Positions 17,537-27,813 are shown, numbered from the stretch's first letter. The stretch: DNA of 64,000 bases from JAXMEB01 sp046348545 (GCA_046348545.1 JAXMEB010000003.1:1-64000); one strand, 5' to 3'. Numbers and translations are program-made. Notes: generated by a model not told the origin, from the letters alone.

Positions 17537-18682
17537 ATGATTTCAAAATTAAACCTCAAAAAATTCGATGCAGTTGCACTCGCGCATCAGGGTGTGCGAA
17601 AACTTGAGCCCTATCAAGCAGGCAAGGCTATTGAAGCGCTTGAGCGAGAATTGGGGATTCACGATATTATTAAACTTGCAAGCAACGAGAATCCTTTAGG
17701 GCCAAGTTTACTTGCGCTAGATGCAGTCAGCAGGCATTTAAAGGATTTACATTTCTACCCAGATGCAAGTGGTATTAGCTTAAAATCAAAATTAGCAGAT
17801 ATGCATCATGTGATGCCGGAGATGATTACATTAGGGAATGGATCTGAAAATATATTTGATTTAGTCATCAGAGCATTTTGCCAGCCTGGTGATGAAATTA
17901 TGATTTCTGAATATGCATTTATTGCATATCAAATTATCGCTAAAGGATTAGGTGTCGATGTCAATCAAATACCGGCTAAACAATATGGACATGATCTCAA
18001 TGCAATGTTGACAGCGATTTCTGATCGTACAAAAGTCATTTTCATTGTGAACCCCAATAATCCAACAGGAACATATTTATCAATAGAGGCGCTGAAGACA
18101 TTCTTGCGCATGCTTTCGAGCGATATTTTAGTCGTTCTAGATGAGGCATATTGCGAATACATGGATGGAGCACTTGATTACCAAAGTGGTGTGCATTGGA
18201 TAGATGAATTTCCAAATCTCATTATCACACGAACTTTTTCAAAAGCGTATGGACTTGCAGGTGTTCGTATTGGTTATGCCGTTTCACATCCCGATGTAAG
18301 GGATTTGCTAAATCGAATTCGTCAACCTTTCAATGTGAATAGTTTAGCTTTGGTTGCAGCATTGGCTGCGCTGGATGATGTAGAACATGTTGCAAAGACC
18401 ACGCTTTTAAATAGAGAGTCACTAGAGCTTTTGATACGCACATTTTCAAAGATGGGCTTAAGTTATGTGCCGCCTCATGCTAATTTCGTTCTCGTAGATT
18501 TGAAACAAGATGCGATGCCAGTTTATGGAGCTTTGTTAAAGCGAGGTGTGATTGTTCGGCCCGTTGTGCCCTATAATTTAAGAACGCATCTCAGGATTAG
18601 TACGGGTACGCTAGCTGAAACTAATCGATTTATAAAGGAATTTAAAAATATCATGCAATGCCAAGAGGTGGTGAATGAGTGA
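17537..18682 (+). CDS. hisC: HisC-family aminotransferase (histidinol-phosphate/aromatic)
   Basis: 381 residues, fold-type I PLP enzyme. LASNENPLGPS, NPNNPTGTY, LDEAYCEY and the PLP-lysine motif TFSKAYGLAGVRIGYA are diagnostic of the HisC group. By sequence it would be histidinol-phosphate aminotransferase. The neighbours (aromatic permease, PhhB, Hpd operon) and absence of other his genes suggest it transaminates tyrosine or phenylalanine, as HisC2-type paralogues do. That substrate is inference. The end overlaps phhB by 8 bp. Confidence 0.88.
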   Translation: MISKLNLKKFDAVALAHQGVRKLEPYQAGKAIEALERELGIHDIIKLASNENPLGPSLLALDAVSRHLKDLHFYPDASGISLKSKLADMHHVMPEMITLGNGSENIFDLVIRAFCQPGDEIMISEYAFIAYQIIAKGLGVDVNQIPAKQYGHDLNAMLTAISDRTKVIFIVNPNNPTGTYLSIEALKTFLRMLSSDILVVLDEAYCEYMDGALDYQSGVHWIDEFPNLIITRTFSKAYGLAGVRIGYAVSHPDVRDLLNRIRQPFNVNSLALVAALAALDDVEHVAKTTLLNRESLELLIRTFSKMGLSYVPPHANFVLVDLKQDAMPVYGALLKRGVIVRPVVPYNLRTHLRISTGTLAETNRFIKEFKNIMQCQEVVNE

Positions 18683-19022
18683 TTTAATTGAAAGAAAATG
18701 TAAAGCCTGTGAGGGCGGGATTGCACCCTTGTCTGAGAAAGAAGTGCAATTTTATCTTAAGAAACTTGAAGGGTGGAAAGTTAATCAGCAAAATACAGAA
18801 ATTGACTGTATGTTTGCATTTAAAAATTACTACCATACCATGGCATTTGTGAATGCCGTGGCTTATATGGCGCATTGTGAGAATCACCATCCCGATTTAG
18901 AAGTTTCTTACAATCGATGCAGGGTGCGCTATACAACCCATGCGATTAGCGGGCTTTCTGAAAATGATTTTATCTGCGCCGCTAAAGTCGATGCTATTAT
19001 TGCGATGAAGGGTGGTGCTTAA
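18675..19022 (+). CDS. phhB: pterin-4a-carbinolamine dehydratase
   Basis: 115 residues. The signature CENHHPDLEVSYNRCRVRYTTH carries the catalytic His pair, followed by DFICAAKVDAII. It recycles the pterin cofactor of phenylalanine hydroxylase; phhA lies 12.5 kb away at 31.5 kb. An N-terminal extension with CKACEGG is common in proteobacterial PhhB. Start overlaps the aminotransferase stop, so the two are coupled. Confidence 0.94.
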   Translation: MSDLIERKCKACEGGIAPLSEKEVQFYLKKLEGWKVNQQNTEIDCMFAFKNYYHTMAFVNAVAYMAHCENHHPDLEVSYNRCRVRYTTHAISGLSENDFICAAKVDAIIAMKGGA

Positions 19023-19752
19023 ATTTCACGGCAAGGGTTTCTTCTTGCCGTTTATTATATTCGCTGTGGGTGCTGTTCTCTTTGAAGTCACTGATTTAAA
19101 TCTATTGGTCAATGATTACTTTTTTGATTTTGAGGGGCAAACTTGGCGTCATGGTCAATCCTGGTGGGCGAATAACCTGATCCATAAAAGCGGTCTGAAG
19201 CTTGTTAAGTCTGTTGCTTTGGTCGCAGTGACTGTATATATAGTTTCATTTTTTTCTTCTGCACTAGGGCATTATCGTCGGGCAGCCTTATTTGCAATAT
19301 TAGTGATGGGTATAGGCCCTGGCTTAGTAGCCATCGGAAAGCAGATATCCAACATGGATTGTCCTTCACAAATAGATCGATATACAGGCGATAGACCCCA
19401 TATTAAGTTATTCGAAAGTAAGCCCAAAGAAATCAAGAGAGGGAAATGTTTTCCAGGTGGGCACTCTTCCGGGGCATTTTCTTTAATCTTTATTTACTTT
19501 CTGATGCGGGAATCGAATCGATTGAGAAAATATGCCCCTTTTGGTGCAATATTAGTGATTGGTCTGGGGTACATTTTTTCAATCGCTCAGTGGGCGCGAG
19601 GATCACACTTCCCTTCGCATGATTGGTCTTCACTCTTTATCTGCTGGTTCACAGCATGGGTAATCTATGTATATCCATTCAAAAAGACTATATTCCTTCC
19701 CAGAAAACCCTTAGAGAGAAGTCCTCTTAAAGAAAATCTAGCGATTTTTTGA
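19012..19752 (+). CDS. PAP2-family membrane phosphatase
   Basis: Start GTG 19012 (or the next GTG, 19015) overlaps the phhB end. About 245 residues with several membrane helices. The three PAP2 motifs are visible: KQISNMDCPSQIDRYTGDRP (KxxxxxxRP-type, with an enlarged gap), FPGGHSSGAF (PSGH-type) and ARGSHFPSHDW (SRxxxxxHxxxD-type). A periplasmic-side lipid phosphatase is expected, for example acting on lipid A or polyprenyl pyrophosphate; the substrate cannot be told. Coupled by overlap to phhB, though no functional link is obvious. Confidence 0.85.
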   Translation: MVLKFHGKGFFLPFIIFAVGAVLFEVTDLNLLVNDYFFDFEGQTWRHGQSWWANNLIHKSGLKLVKSVALVAVTVYIVSFFSSALGHYRRAALFAILVMGIGPGLVAIGKQISNMDCPSQIDRYTGDRPHIKLFESKPKEIKRGKCFPGGHSSGAFSLIFIYFLMRESNRLRKYAPFGAILVIGLGYIFSIAQWARGSHFPSHDWSSLFICWFTAWVIYVYPFKKTIFLPRKPLERSPLKENLAIF

Positions 19753-19821
19753 TAATTTTCTGAATTACTAAAAGAAATTGTGTTAACATCTACCTCCCAA
19801 AATTAGTTAACCGAATTTCTC

Positions 19822-22800
19822 ATGAAGACAGAATCAGGTGTAGATGCACTTACGGAGCGAGACCAAAAAATCTATTCAAAGCTCCAAGAATTTCTCGAGT
19901 CGACCAAAATAAATTCCGAAACAAAACTCGAAAACATCTCGTATGATGAGATTGAAATCAGCGATAAGTTAAGTGCGGTTTCGAATGAGATAAAGAAGAT
20001 TAAAAGCTTAGATGATTTGGAGAATCAGCAACAAGAAACAATTCTTAAACGATTGGAAGAAACAATAGATTTGCTGGTTACTCTTAAGAAAAGAGAAATT
20101 AGAGAATCAGAAAGAATACCCTACGTTTTACTAATCATGGAGTGGCTCAGATTGTATCCAGCGAAAGGGGTTGTCAATTCTGAGGCTAGACAAAATATTC
20201 ATAACTTATTCAAGGCAGTAAATAAATTTTATCATGAAAAATATTTGCGAGATGAGCAATCGAGGTTATGTGACGTTTGGCATTTAATTGCCGAAAGTTC
20301 GCATGCGGCGGATTCTAATATTCTGCTAAAAGATTTCTATAATAAATATAAAGCATCGATAATTAAGCTTGGAAATGTCACAATACTGGATGAGCTCGTT
20401 GCGAGGAATGGAAGCTACGATGACAGAATTAAGATCTTTGACGAGGTCTGTCAGGTTTATTCTCGAGAAGAGTCATTTCAGTTTCTGGAAAAATACCATA
20501 AATTAGTCGAATATTTTTATCAAGAAGAAATATATAAATCACTAGATGCAGAGTATTTAACTAAAATAGATTACTACAGTGATGTTGTTATTCGGTATGC
20601 AGAATTGTGCTATCAAAACTATATTAGATTCGATATAGAGTCGCCATCTTCGTGCAATCGAGTAGCCCAAGCAGCAGAGCTGCTTTTAGAATCCTACCAT
20701 TGTTTTCTCAGATTTAAAAAACTCATTTGCATCGTTGGGCAGCAATATATTGGATTAGCTTCAGAAGATATTGAGGATGGATTGGCAATGATCCTACCTG
20801 AACATCTTCAAAATACATCGCTTTTGGCTGATATCCGAATACAAATGCGAAGTTTGAGGAAACGTTTTCAAAAGGTGCCTAAGCGTGAAGAAAACTGGGT
20901 TCGTCTCATACATGAAGTATATCTTGCGATGCGAACAGATGATATTCAAGATTTTATGCAAGATATTGAGATACTTGAGATGGTTTCTGAAGATGATACC
21001 CAAATTAGTTCTCAGCTCATACAATTAGTCCTATGCTGGAATAGTAAAAATTCATTAGAATTAGATTTGAAGATGCTCCAGGATGGGCCTGATATTCCAG
21101 CAGAAATTGAAAAGCATAAATGCCAATCAAGTGAATGGGATATTCAAAAGAAGATCATTAGATCCATATACTTCGATATTTTAAACCTTCTGTTGAGTCG
21201 ACCGCAGCATCAAGCTCACTCTATTCCGCCTAAGCAAGAGATTTTTCACAGCAACTTTTTGAATGTATACCCACAACAGCTGAATTTTCGGGTAGGCGCC
21301 GAGCGTTCGAGACGCAGGAGTGTACACAAAGTACATGACTGCGATGAGAATCGCGAAGGCAACAACAAAGAAAATTCAGCTGTGAAGGGTATAAAGCCCG
21401 TAGAATTGACGCACTCATCCAATATATTAAAAATGCAAGACGAAGCTTTGATAGCTGAAAAAACTAGCAAGTGGTCGAACTCGATTTTAAATTTCAATCA
21501 TAAGAAGAAAAAAAATAAAAAAGCGGATAGAAAGACAAAACGCTCAATGATCGACCGTTCAACAGGAAAAACATTAACAGAAATATCAAAGAAAGAATTA
21601 AAGCAAACAGAAGAACAAGCAACGCGTCGACCAGAAAAGCCAGGCCCTACTGAAGAGGCTCGCAAGTTAGAAGATGCCAAGAAGCATTCTAACCAGACAC
21701 AATCAAAAAAAATCTCAACAGCAAAAAGCAGAAAAAAGCTGCAGCGTGAGAAAGCAAAACAGAAAAAGCAGTTAGCAAAGCACGATGAGTCTAATCTTGA
21801 AGAAAAATCAATTGATACTTCAAGTGACTCTCGATGTCTCGAAGAGATAGAAGTTGATTTGGGATTATTAGAATTGATTGATTCAGAACCCTCAAATCTG
21901 GATAGTGAATATCTAAGACCTGGCTACCGAATATCAGTTCCTGATGAGGCGCAATATGTTTTAAATAAATTGACATTTGGAGGATTTCGAGCGTTTATCG
22001 TTGGTGGTTTTCCCAGAGATGCTCTAGCAAGACCCGATCTTAAGCCCAATGACTTTGATATTGTTACCGATGCGTCAGAAGATCATCTAAGAGCAGAACT
22101 CGATTCAAATATCTCTGAAAGCCGACATATAAAGGGATTGTATAAATTTAATTATCAGAATCAGTCATTCGACATTTGTGTGAAACCAATTAATTTCAAT
22201 CTATTTGATGATGCACTTAAGCGCGACTTGACAGTTAATGCGATTTATTGCGATAAAAATGGTCGAATATATACAACTTTTTACGCGACGTTGAATGACT
22301 TATTTTCTAGACAGTTGAAAATTATATCAATCAATGACGAAATTGAGAATCGATTTCAAGAAGATCCAGTTAAGATGCTGCGCGTCATCCAGTTGAAGCA
22401 TAAACTGTCATTGCCCAATCAGGAATGGACGATTCACATCGACACCGCTTCTGAGATACGGAGAAATGTTTCTCACTTGAGCAACAGTGATTTCAATTAT
22501 GGCAAATTGACTTCTCATCTGGCGAAAATGTTCATGAATGGACAGGGATTTCAAAATTTTCTCGAATTTATCAACTGTCAGATATTTGATGCACTATTTA
22601 GAATGGGAAGCCATGGCTTCACAGAATATCTTCGAGTAGATCTTATGCAATCTTCATTTCTTTCAGATAAATGGGTTGAATTTGATATGGCTCAAGATAA
22701 AAAATTCTATGAGATGTTAGCACTATTGGTTTTGCCATATGTTATCAGCTATACAGAGTGTTCTGGATTCAGTTATGAAGAAGCAATAGTCCAAGTATTG

Positions 22801-23085
22801 TCTGCGTTTCGAAAAAATTATCAAGCGGATTTTAGCTTTAACGGTAAAATAACGAAACACTTTCAAGATAGTGATATCATGCAAAATTGTCTTTATAGGC
22901 TGTGCAAAGAATATCAAGATAGATATGAATCATATGCTCAGTGTCATTGGTCAATGCATGCTCAACAAAGTAATTTACTTTATACTTTTCGTCATTACAG
23001 AGCGAATTGCAATCCGACCGATATTCCTAGTCAAAATGATAATGCATTAAATATCAAAGGTCATTTGAGTAATCATCATCCATAA
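19822..23085 (+). CDS. giant protein 1: helical N-part, Lys-rich linker, C-terminal poly(A)-polymerase/CCA-type nucleotidyltransferase head
   Basis: 1087 residues, no signal peptide or membrane helix. Residues 1-480 are helical, rich in Glu/Lys/Tyr. About 482-524 are encoded by palindromic element copy B. About 550-660 is a very basic, coiled-coil-like linker (KKKKNKKADRKTKRS). About 700-870 is a class II nucleotidyltransferase head: VGGFPRDAL near 727-735, DFDIVTDAS (DxD at 744/746), KRDLTVNAIYCDKNGRI and EDPVKMLRVIQL. Catalytic carboxylates are intact. PcnB and Cca carry this head at the N-terminus; here it is near the C-terminus. A paralogue follows 34 bp on. Function unknown; RNA tailing or a secreted nucleotidyltransferase is possible. 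Confidence 0.85.
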   Translation: MKTESGVDALTERDQKIYSKLQEFLESTKINSETKLENISYDEIEISDKLSAVSNEIKKIKSLDDLENQQQETILKRLEETIDLLVTLKKREIRESERIPYVLLIMEWLRLYPAKGVVNSEARQNIHNLFKAVNKFYHEKYLRDEQSRLCDVWHLIAESSHAADSNILLKDFYNKYKASIIKLGNVTILDELVARNGSYDDRIKIFDEVCQVYSREESFQFLEKYHKLVEYFYQEEIYKSLDAEYLTKIDYYSDVVIRYAELCYQNYIRFDIESPSSCNRVAQAAELLLESYHCFLRFKKLICIVGQQYIGLASEDIEDGLAMILPEHLQNTSLLADIRIQMRSLRKRFQKVPKREENWVRLIHEVYLAMRTDDIQDFMQDIEILEMVSEDDTQISSQLIQLVLCWNSKNSLELDLKMLQDGPDIPAEIEKHKCQSSEWDIQKKIIRSIYFDILNLLLSRPQHQAHSIPPKQEIFHSNFLNVYPQQLNFRVGAERSRRRSVHKVHDCDENREGNNKENSAVKGIKPVELTHSSNILKMQDEALIAEKTSKWSNSILNFNHKKKKNKKADRKTKRSMIDRSTGKTLTEISKKELKQTEEQATRRPEKPGPTEEARKLEDAKKHSNQTQSKKISTAKSRKKLQREKAKQKKQLAKHDESNLEEKSIDTSSDSRCLEEIEVDLGLLELIDSEPSNLDSEYLRPGYRISVPDEAQYVLNKLTFGGFRAFIVGGFPRDALARPDLKPNDFDIVTDASEDHLRAELDSNISESRHIKGLYKFNYQNQSFDICVKPINFNLFDDALKRDLTVNAIYCDKNGRIYTTFYATLNDLFSRQLKIISINDEIENRFQEDPVKMLRVIQLKHKLSLPNQEWTIHIDTASEIRRNVSHLSNSDFNYGKLTSHLAKMFMNGQGFQNFLEFINCQIFDALFRMGSHGFTEYLRVDLMQSSFLSDKWVEFDMAQDKKFYEMLALLVLPYVISYTECSGFSYEEAIVQVLSAFRKNYQADFSFNGKITKHFQDSDIMQNCLYRLCKEYQDRYESYAQCHWSMHAQQSNLLYTFRHYRANCNPTDIPSQNDNALNIKGHLSNHHP
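21266..21393 (+). repeat. protein-coding palindromic element, copy B (inside giant gene 1)
   Basis: 128 bp, same ends and same coding frame as copy A (YPQQL...RVGAE...SVHKVH...ENSAVKGI). It adds about 43 residues just before the Lys-rich linker. The middle differs from copy A by several substitutions (TTCGAGACGCAGG against TTGAGCAACCGG), yet no stop codon arises. Confidence 0.9.
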
Positions 23086-23119
23086 ATAACATAAATCTCA
23101 GCTAGAAGGTGATTTAGTC

Positions 23120-26100
23120 ATGATACTATCAAGTATGAAATCAAATGGAGAACGTGTCGAAGGATGGATCAATTTTTACAATCAAATGAATAGCAGTAAT
23201 GCGCATCTTGCGGAATCAGTAAATGAAAGGTTTGTCAGTGAGCTCGACGTTGACGAATTATTTAATGCGCTTCTAGAAAGAGTCGAGCAAATTAAATCTA
23301 GTGAGAATAGGTATCTAATTAGTGCTTGTTTAAAGCTAATTAATAGATGTACAGACCGAATTTTTAAGCGCCAAGATCGTAGAGATGAAGCACAAATTAT
23401 AACTGACATCACAGAGTTGTTTGCTAAGCAAATTCGCTTGGTTTCTCTGCCCTTTATTGGTCAGTCTGAATCAACCCCAGATTATTATTGTTTCGAAGGT
23501 GCGGAAGCAGAAGTTTACTTCAATGTTCTTGATCGCTTGATTAAGAAGACGCTAGAAATTCAAGAGGAAAATGATCGCTTCAAATTGATAAATATACAAT
23601 TATCTTTACTGGAAGCATACAGTGATATTTTGTATTTACCTGATTTTGATAAAAAAAATCAACTCCACCATCTGTCACAGACGCTTAATAATCATTTGAG
23701 AAACGATAGCAGTATATATACATTAGAAAATATCGAATCCAATCTTAGTAGAATGACAATCAAAATGTTTGAATGGTGGTTTGATAGTGCGCAAATTATA
23801 GATCCCGTATTAAGAGCTAAGGAGTTAGAGGATTTTTATGATGCACATGCATTTTTGTTAGACAGTGAACAGATTTCTGAATCTCTGGTCGATTGCTCAC
23901 TTCAATACGCTGAGAAGCGTTCGAATGAATTGTTAGCAAACAAAAAGATTTCTGAATGGCTTATGTTCTTCAATGAAATATTCGTAGACTTTCTTACTGG
24001 GAAAAGACTCAATCCTGAACAAAGTTCAATCGTATTGAAATCTAATGATGCTCTAAAATCAATCCTTTCGAACATTATGGCAACTGGTAAACAGGAGCTC
24101 ATATTTTGGCCGAGCTTGATGTTGAAGTTTGAGAATTATATTCTTCACTTGACACGATTTCTCCAAACTTCCTTAGATGCTAGGGATGCTCAGGGAGTGT
24201 TCTCATTAGGTATTAATATATTGGATTATAGCGGTTTAATATGGACATTTGGATTTACAGACGCGGCATGTGGATATGTACAGTTTGTTGATGAGGTTAT
24301 AGATTCATTGAGCCGTGATAAATCAAACTTTCTCACGAAAAAGATAAGTGAGGATCTTATTGATCATGGCGTACAGTCACTAAGAGTCAGAATTGATAAT
24401 TTTCATCATGCACAGGAATGTGACCCTGCCAATCTTAGAGCAGAGATGAAAAAACATTTGCTATTATATGATGCATTCGTTACGACCGGCGATGTTTCAT
24501 CCTTAGACCATGCTCTTGATCTAAAGAGCTTTTATGAAGCATATATCTTACGTGATTTTGATCTATTGAGTCAGGCAGCAATGCAGCTTTCAAGTCAACT
24601 GGAATCTCTTAATGGATCTGTTTTGGAATCAAAAAATCCATTAAAATTGACGCAGTCAGCTTTTATACATCAGATCTGTGGAGTAATATTATCGAGGAAA
24701 CTTGCGCCGGTTGTTGTAAGTCAGTGGGTCGAGATGGCGTCGTCTATCGATCAATCTAGATGGGCCCGTTACTGTGCTAATCTCGATATTAGACCACTCA
24801 TTAACAAATTCGACCAGGAATACAAATATCAGACGACCAAAAAGCTAGAGCAGCTTATCAGTCAAGCGGAAAGTGATGACAGCGCGGTATATCAATCTGT
24901 TGTATTGATTTATCATTTGTATATTAATGACTTTGAAAGAATGACAGAAAAAGGTGCGTTAACGTTTTTAAAGTTAATGATAAAAAAAATATCAGAATTG
25001 CTTGAACAGGTTGACGAAAATTATGGTGTCCCTAAGCAGCCTGCCTCTAATGTCAGCTTCCCTAACATAATTGATTTGTATCATAATAGAAAATTAATCG
25101 AAAAGTATCTTGACAAGTTAAGCAGCAAGATCGTTTTAATGAGTCCACTATTATCTGAGGATGAGGATTTTAAAAAAGTCCGCTCTGAGGAATTATATGA
25201 AATGCTCATACACTTCGAAAAATATCTAGCGCCAATTTGTGATAGTAATTCACCTGATATGGTTCATTTGTATTTAGAAAAATTCAGTGCGCTTGGGTTG
25301 TTTGATAATGAAAAATATAAAAATATTATAGAAACAAGAAACCCAGGCGTTAATCAAAAAGAAATTCCACGAGCTCAACAGTTCAATGTGATCGAAATGG
25401 CAGATTATTTTGTTGAGGTTTATTCTAGGAAAATACAACGCCCTGATGGAGAGCTCCATGTCGATTTATTTGATGAGGCAAGTGTATTGAGCAACCTACT
25501 CTCAGAATTGAACAGGCTCAGCTTTCAAAAAGATACTTCAAAAAGATACATCGATCTTTTTGAAATAACGATTTCTTTAATGAATAAATCAGCTCAGTCG
25601 TCAGCGATCATGTATCAGTCTAATGTTGATATGTTGAAAATAATTAAGCAATGGCGGTTAATTTTCAATTCGAATAATAATGGAATTGATAGACTGCATA
25701 CATTATTAATTATTGCTAATACTGTTCTTAATAAGATGGCATCAGATTGGATACGACATACTGCGCAGATTCAAAAGGTGAGGGAAGCCGAGTCAAAGCA
25801 TCAAGCAGTGAAGATAGAAGTAACCACTCCTCTAGCTGTGGATACTGTTAAAAATACCAAATCCGATCAGAAAAAACTAAATCGAAAGATTAAGAAGCAA
25901 GAGGCTAGAAAAGCCAAAGTTGAAACAAAAAAGCTGGCGCAAGAAGCCGCGCTTGAAAGAGCAAAGATAGAAGCAGTTAAGAAAGAGGAAGCACGATTAA
26001 AGTGCGAGAGGGAAAAGGCTGAAGCAGAAAAGGCAGAAATTGAGAAAGCACGTCTTCAAGCAGAGGAAAAGCAAAGGCGCCGTGAATTAGCTAAGGAGCA

Positions 26101-27082
26101 AATGCGTGCAGCGGAGGAACGGAAAGTAGCGGAGAAGGCAGAGAAACTCAGGCTACAGAGCGAGAAGAAGCAACGCAAGCGTTTAGAAAAGCAAAACAGA
26201 AATCAGAACCAAGAACAAAGCCCGATTATAGAGGATAGGGTGTTAGAAACAATTCAGGTTCAATTCGAAAACTTAGTGATAGAAAATGTTGATATTTATC
26301 AGCTGGATCACCAATATGAAACAGGTCGAAAAATCCCAATGCCTAGTGATCTCTCTTCGGTGATGAAATTCTTGTCGGATAGAGGCTACAGGACGTATTG
26401 TGTTGGTGGCTTTCCAAGAGATGTCTTGTTGAGGCGCGGTGAAATCTCAAAAGATTATGATGTTGTAACAGAAGCGCCTAAAGACATTATCGAGGAAGCT
26501 TTGAACAGTTCTGTTTTGCTAGAGGGTCGTAATTTGAATGTAAAGCCCTGTTTAAGAGAGGTATTAGCTATACCAGGCCTTTATAAATATAAAACCTATG
26601 ATTTCCTGGTTAAAGAGAAAGGATTTGATTTGAGGAGAGATGCTGAAAATAGAGATTTTACCCTCAATGCATTCTATGTTTCTTGGACCGGTGAAATTTT
26701 AGCTCCACTTTCTAATACGATACCGGATTGTGATTTAAGAACCCCAATCAAGGCTATTGGCGATCCCTTAATTCTATTTAAGAAGGACCCTGTTAGGATT
26801 TTGCGTGTTATTGACCTCAGTACGAAGATGGGTAGAGAGATAGGCGAAGCTGAAATCAGAGCGATAAAACGGAATGCCTATCGACTGGGCGATTTGCCGT
26901 ATGAAGTCACTATCGTTCACTTATCGAAGTTGTTCTCATTAGGCCGTAGTTCGCAAAATTTCTCTAAGCTGTTTAATTTATCACTTTTATATCCAATGAT
27001 AAAATTGCTTGAAAATGATATCCATTCGTATATCTCTAATACTGAGTATGTAAAATATTTTGTGTCTGAACGATCAAACTAA
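23120..27082 (+). CDS. giant protein 2: paralogue of giant protein 1, 3' end replaced by an IS256-family element
   Basis: 1320 codons remain, preceded by GAAGGTG. Long helical N-part (1-890), a Lys/Glu/Arg-rich coiled coil (about 891-1034, with KAEAEKAEIEKARLQAEEK-like runs), then the nucleotidyltransferase head: VGGFPRDVL (1095-1103), DYDVVTEAP (DxD at 1112/1114), NRDFTLNAFYVSWTGEI and KDPVRILRVIDL. The last 13 codons (after YISNT at 27043) are read from the IS end. In the intact ancestor the frame continues at 28416, giving 1462 residues. Catalytic residues are kept, so a truncated enzyme may still be made. Function unknown. Confidence 0.85.
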   Translation: MILSSMKSNGERVEGWINFYNQMNSSNAHLAESVNERFVSELDVDELFNALLERVEQIKSSENRYLISACLKLINRCTDRIFKRQDRRDEAQIITDITELFAKQIRLVSLPFIGQSESTPDYYCFEGAEAEVYFNVLDRLIKKTLEIQEENDRFKLINIQLSLLEAYSDILYLPDFDKKNQLHHLSQTLNNHLRNDSSIYTLENIESNLSRMTIKMFEWWFDSAQIIDPVLRAKELEDFYDAHAFLLDSEQISESLVDCSLQYAEKRSNELLANKKISEWLMFFNEIFVDFLTGKRLNPEQSSIVLKSNDALKSILSNIMATGKQELIFWPSLMLKFENYILHLTRFLQTSLDARDAQGVFSLGINILDYSGLIWTFGFTDAACGYVQFVDEVIDSLSRDKSNFLTKKISEDLIDHGVQSLRVRIDNFHHAQECDPANLRAEMKKHLLLYDAFVTTGDVSSLDHALDLKSFYEAYILRDFDLLSQAAMQLSSQLESLNGSVLESKNPLKLTQSAFIHQICGVILSRKLAPVVVSQWVEMASSIDQSRWARYCANLDIRPLINKFDQEYKYQTTKKLEQLISQAESDDSAVYQSVVLIYHLYINDFERMTEKGALTFLKLMIKKISELLEQVDENYGVPKQPASNVSFPNIIDLYHNRKLIEKYLDKLSSKIVLMSPLLSEDEDFKKVRSEELYEMLIHFEKYLAPICDSNSPDMVHLYLEKFSALGLFDNEKYKNIIETRNPGVNQKEIPRAQQFNVIEMADYFVEVYSRKIQRPDGELHVDLFDEASVLSNLLSELNRLSFQKDTSKRYIDLFEITISLMNKSAQSSAIMYQSNVDMLKIIKQWRLIFNSNNNGIDRLHTLLIIANTVLNKMASDWIRHTAQIQKVREAESKHQAVKIEVTTPLAVDTVKNTKSDQKKLNRKIKKQEARKAKVETKKLAQEAALERAKIEAVKKEEARLKCEREKAEAEKAEIEKARLQAEEKQRRRELAKEQMRAAEERKVAEKAEKLRLQSEKKQRKRLEKQNRNQNQEQSPIIEDRVLETIQVQFENLVIENVDIYQLDHQYETGRKIPMPSDLSSVMKFLSDRGYRTYCVGGFPRDVLLRRGEISKDYDVVTEAPKDIIEEALNSSVLLEGRNLNVKPCLREVLAIPGLYKYKTYDFLVKEKGFDLRRDAENRDFTLNAFYVSWTGEILAPLSNTIPDCDLRTPIKAIGDPLILFKKDPVRILRVIDLSTKMGREIGEAEIRAIKRNAYRLGDLPYEVTIVHLSKLFSLGRSSQNFSKLFNLSLLYPMIKLLENDIHSYISNTEYVKYFVSERSN

Positions 27083-27109
27083 AAAACCTGTGGTTTTGCC
27101 ACAGGTTTT
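27083..27109. terminator. symmetrical hairpin inside the IS256 left end
   Basis: AAAACCTGTGG (27083-27094) and CCACAGGTTTT (27099-27109) form a strong stem with A- and T-runs on the two sides, so it can end transcripts from both strands: truncated giant gene 2 and the IS transposase. Confidence 0.75.
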
Positions 27110-27112
27110 GGA

Positions 27113-27808
27113 TTATAGTCTATGAGTGAATTCAATAGCAAATCGATTCATCGCTTGCCCCCAGTGCCTAATTGACATAGTCCACTTTTTGCCTATGTTG
27201 TTCAAAGCTAAGTAAATTTGTTTAAACATGGCTTCGTCAGATGGGAATGAGCGTTTGTTTTTGATGACCTTACGCACAGTCATATTCAAGGACTCGATAG
27301 CATTCGTCGTATAAATAACTCGCCGGATATCTTCTGGGTATGCGAAAAATGTCGTGATATGTTCCCAGTGCCGCTGCCACATCTGGCTAATATTTGGGTA
27401 TTTTTTGTCCCATTTTTCGCCAAATTCAAGCAGAGCTGTTTCAGCCTCGTCTATTGTAGAGGCTTGATATACTTTCTTTAAGTCTGCGCATAAGGGCTTG
27501 CGGTCTTTCCAGTTCACAAATTTCGTCGAATTACGAATCATGTGCACAATACAGAGCTGTATTTTTGACCTAGGGTAAACAGCCTCAATGGCCTCAGGGA
27601 AGCCCGTAAGACCATCTGTGCAGAATATAAAGACATCTTTCATGCCACGGTTTTGAAGCTCCGTAAGTACCGAGAGCCAGAATTTTGCCCCTTCATTCAG
27701 GCTAACCCACATTCCAAGCACTTCCTTAAGGCCATCCTGATTAATACCCAAGGCTAAATATACAGCTTTGTTGATAATGTGCTTGTTTTCTTTCACTTTA
27801 ACAACCAA
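27113..27808 (-). pseudogene. IS256-family transposase, C-terminal fragment
   Basis: 231 codons holding the mutator-type core: FCTDGLTGFPEAIEAVYP (second catalytic Asp), CIVHMIRNSTKFV and TTNAIESLNMTVRKVIKN (catalytic Glu). The first Asp lies upstream at the frameshift junction. The reading frame is broken from the N-terminal half by one missing base near 27850, so full-length transposase cannot be made by normal reading. Confidence 0.88.
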
Positions 27809-27813
27809 AGCAT

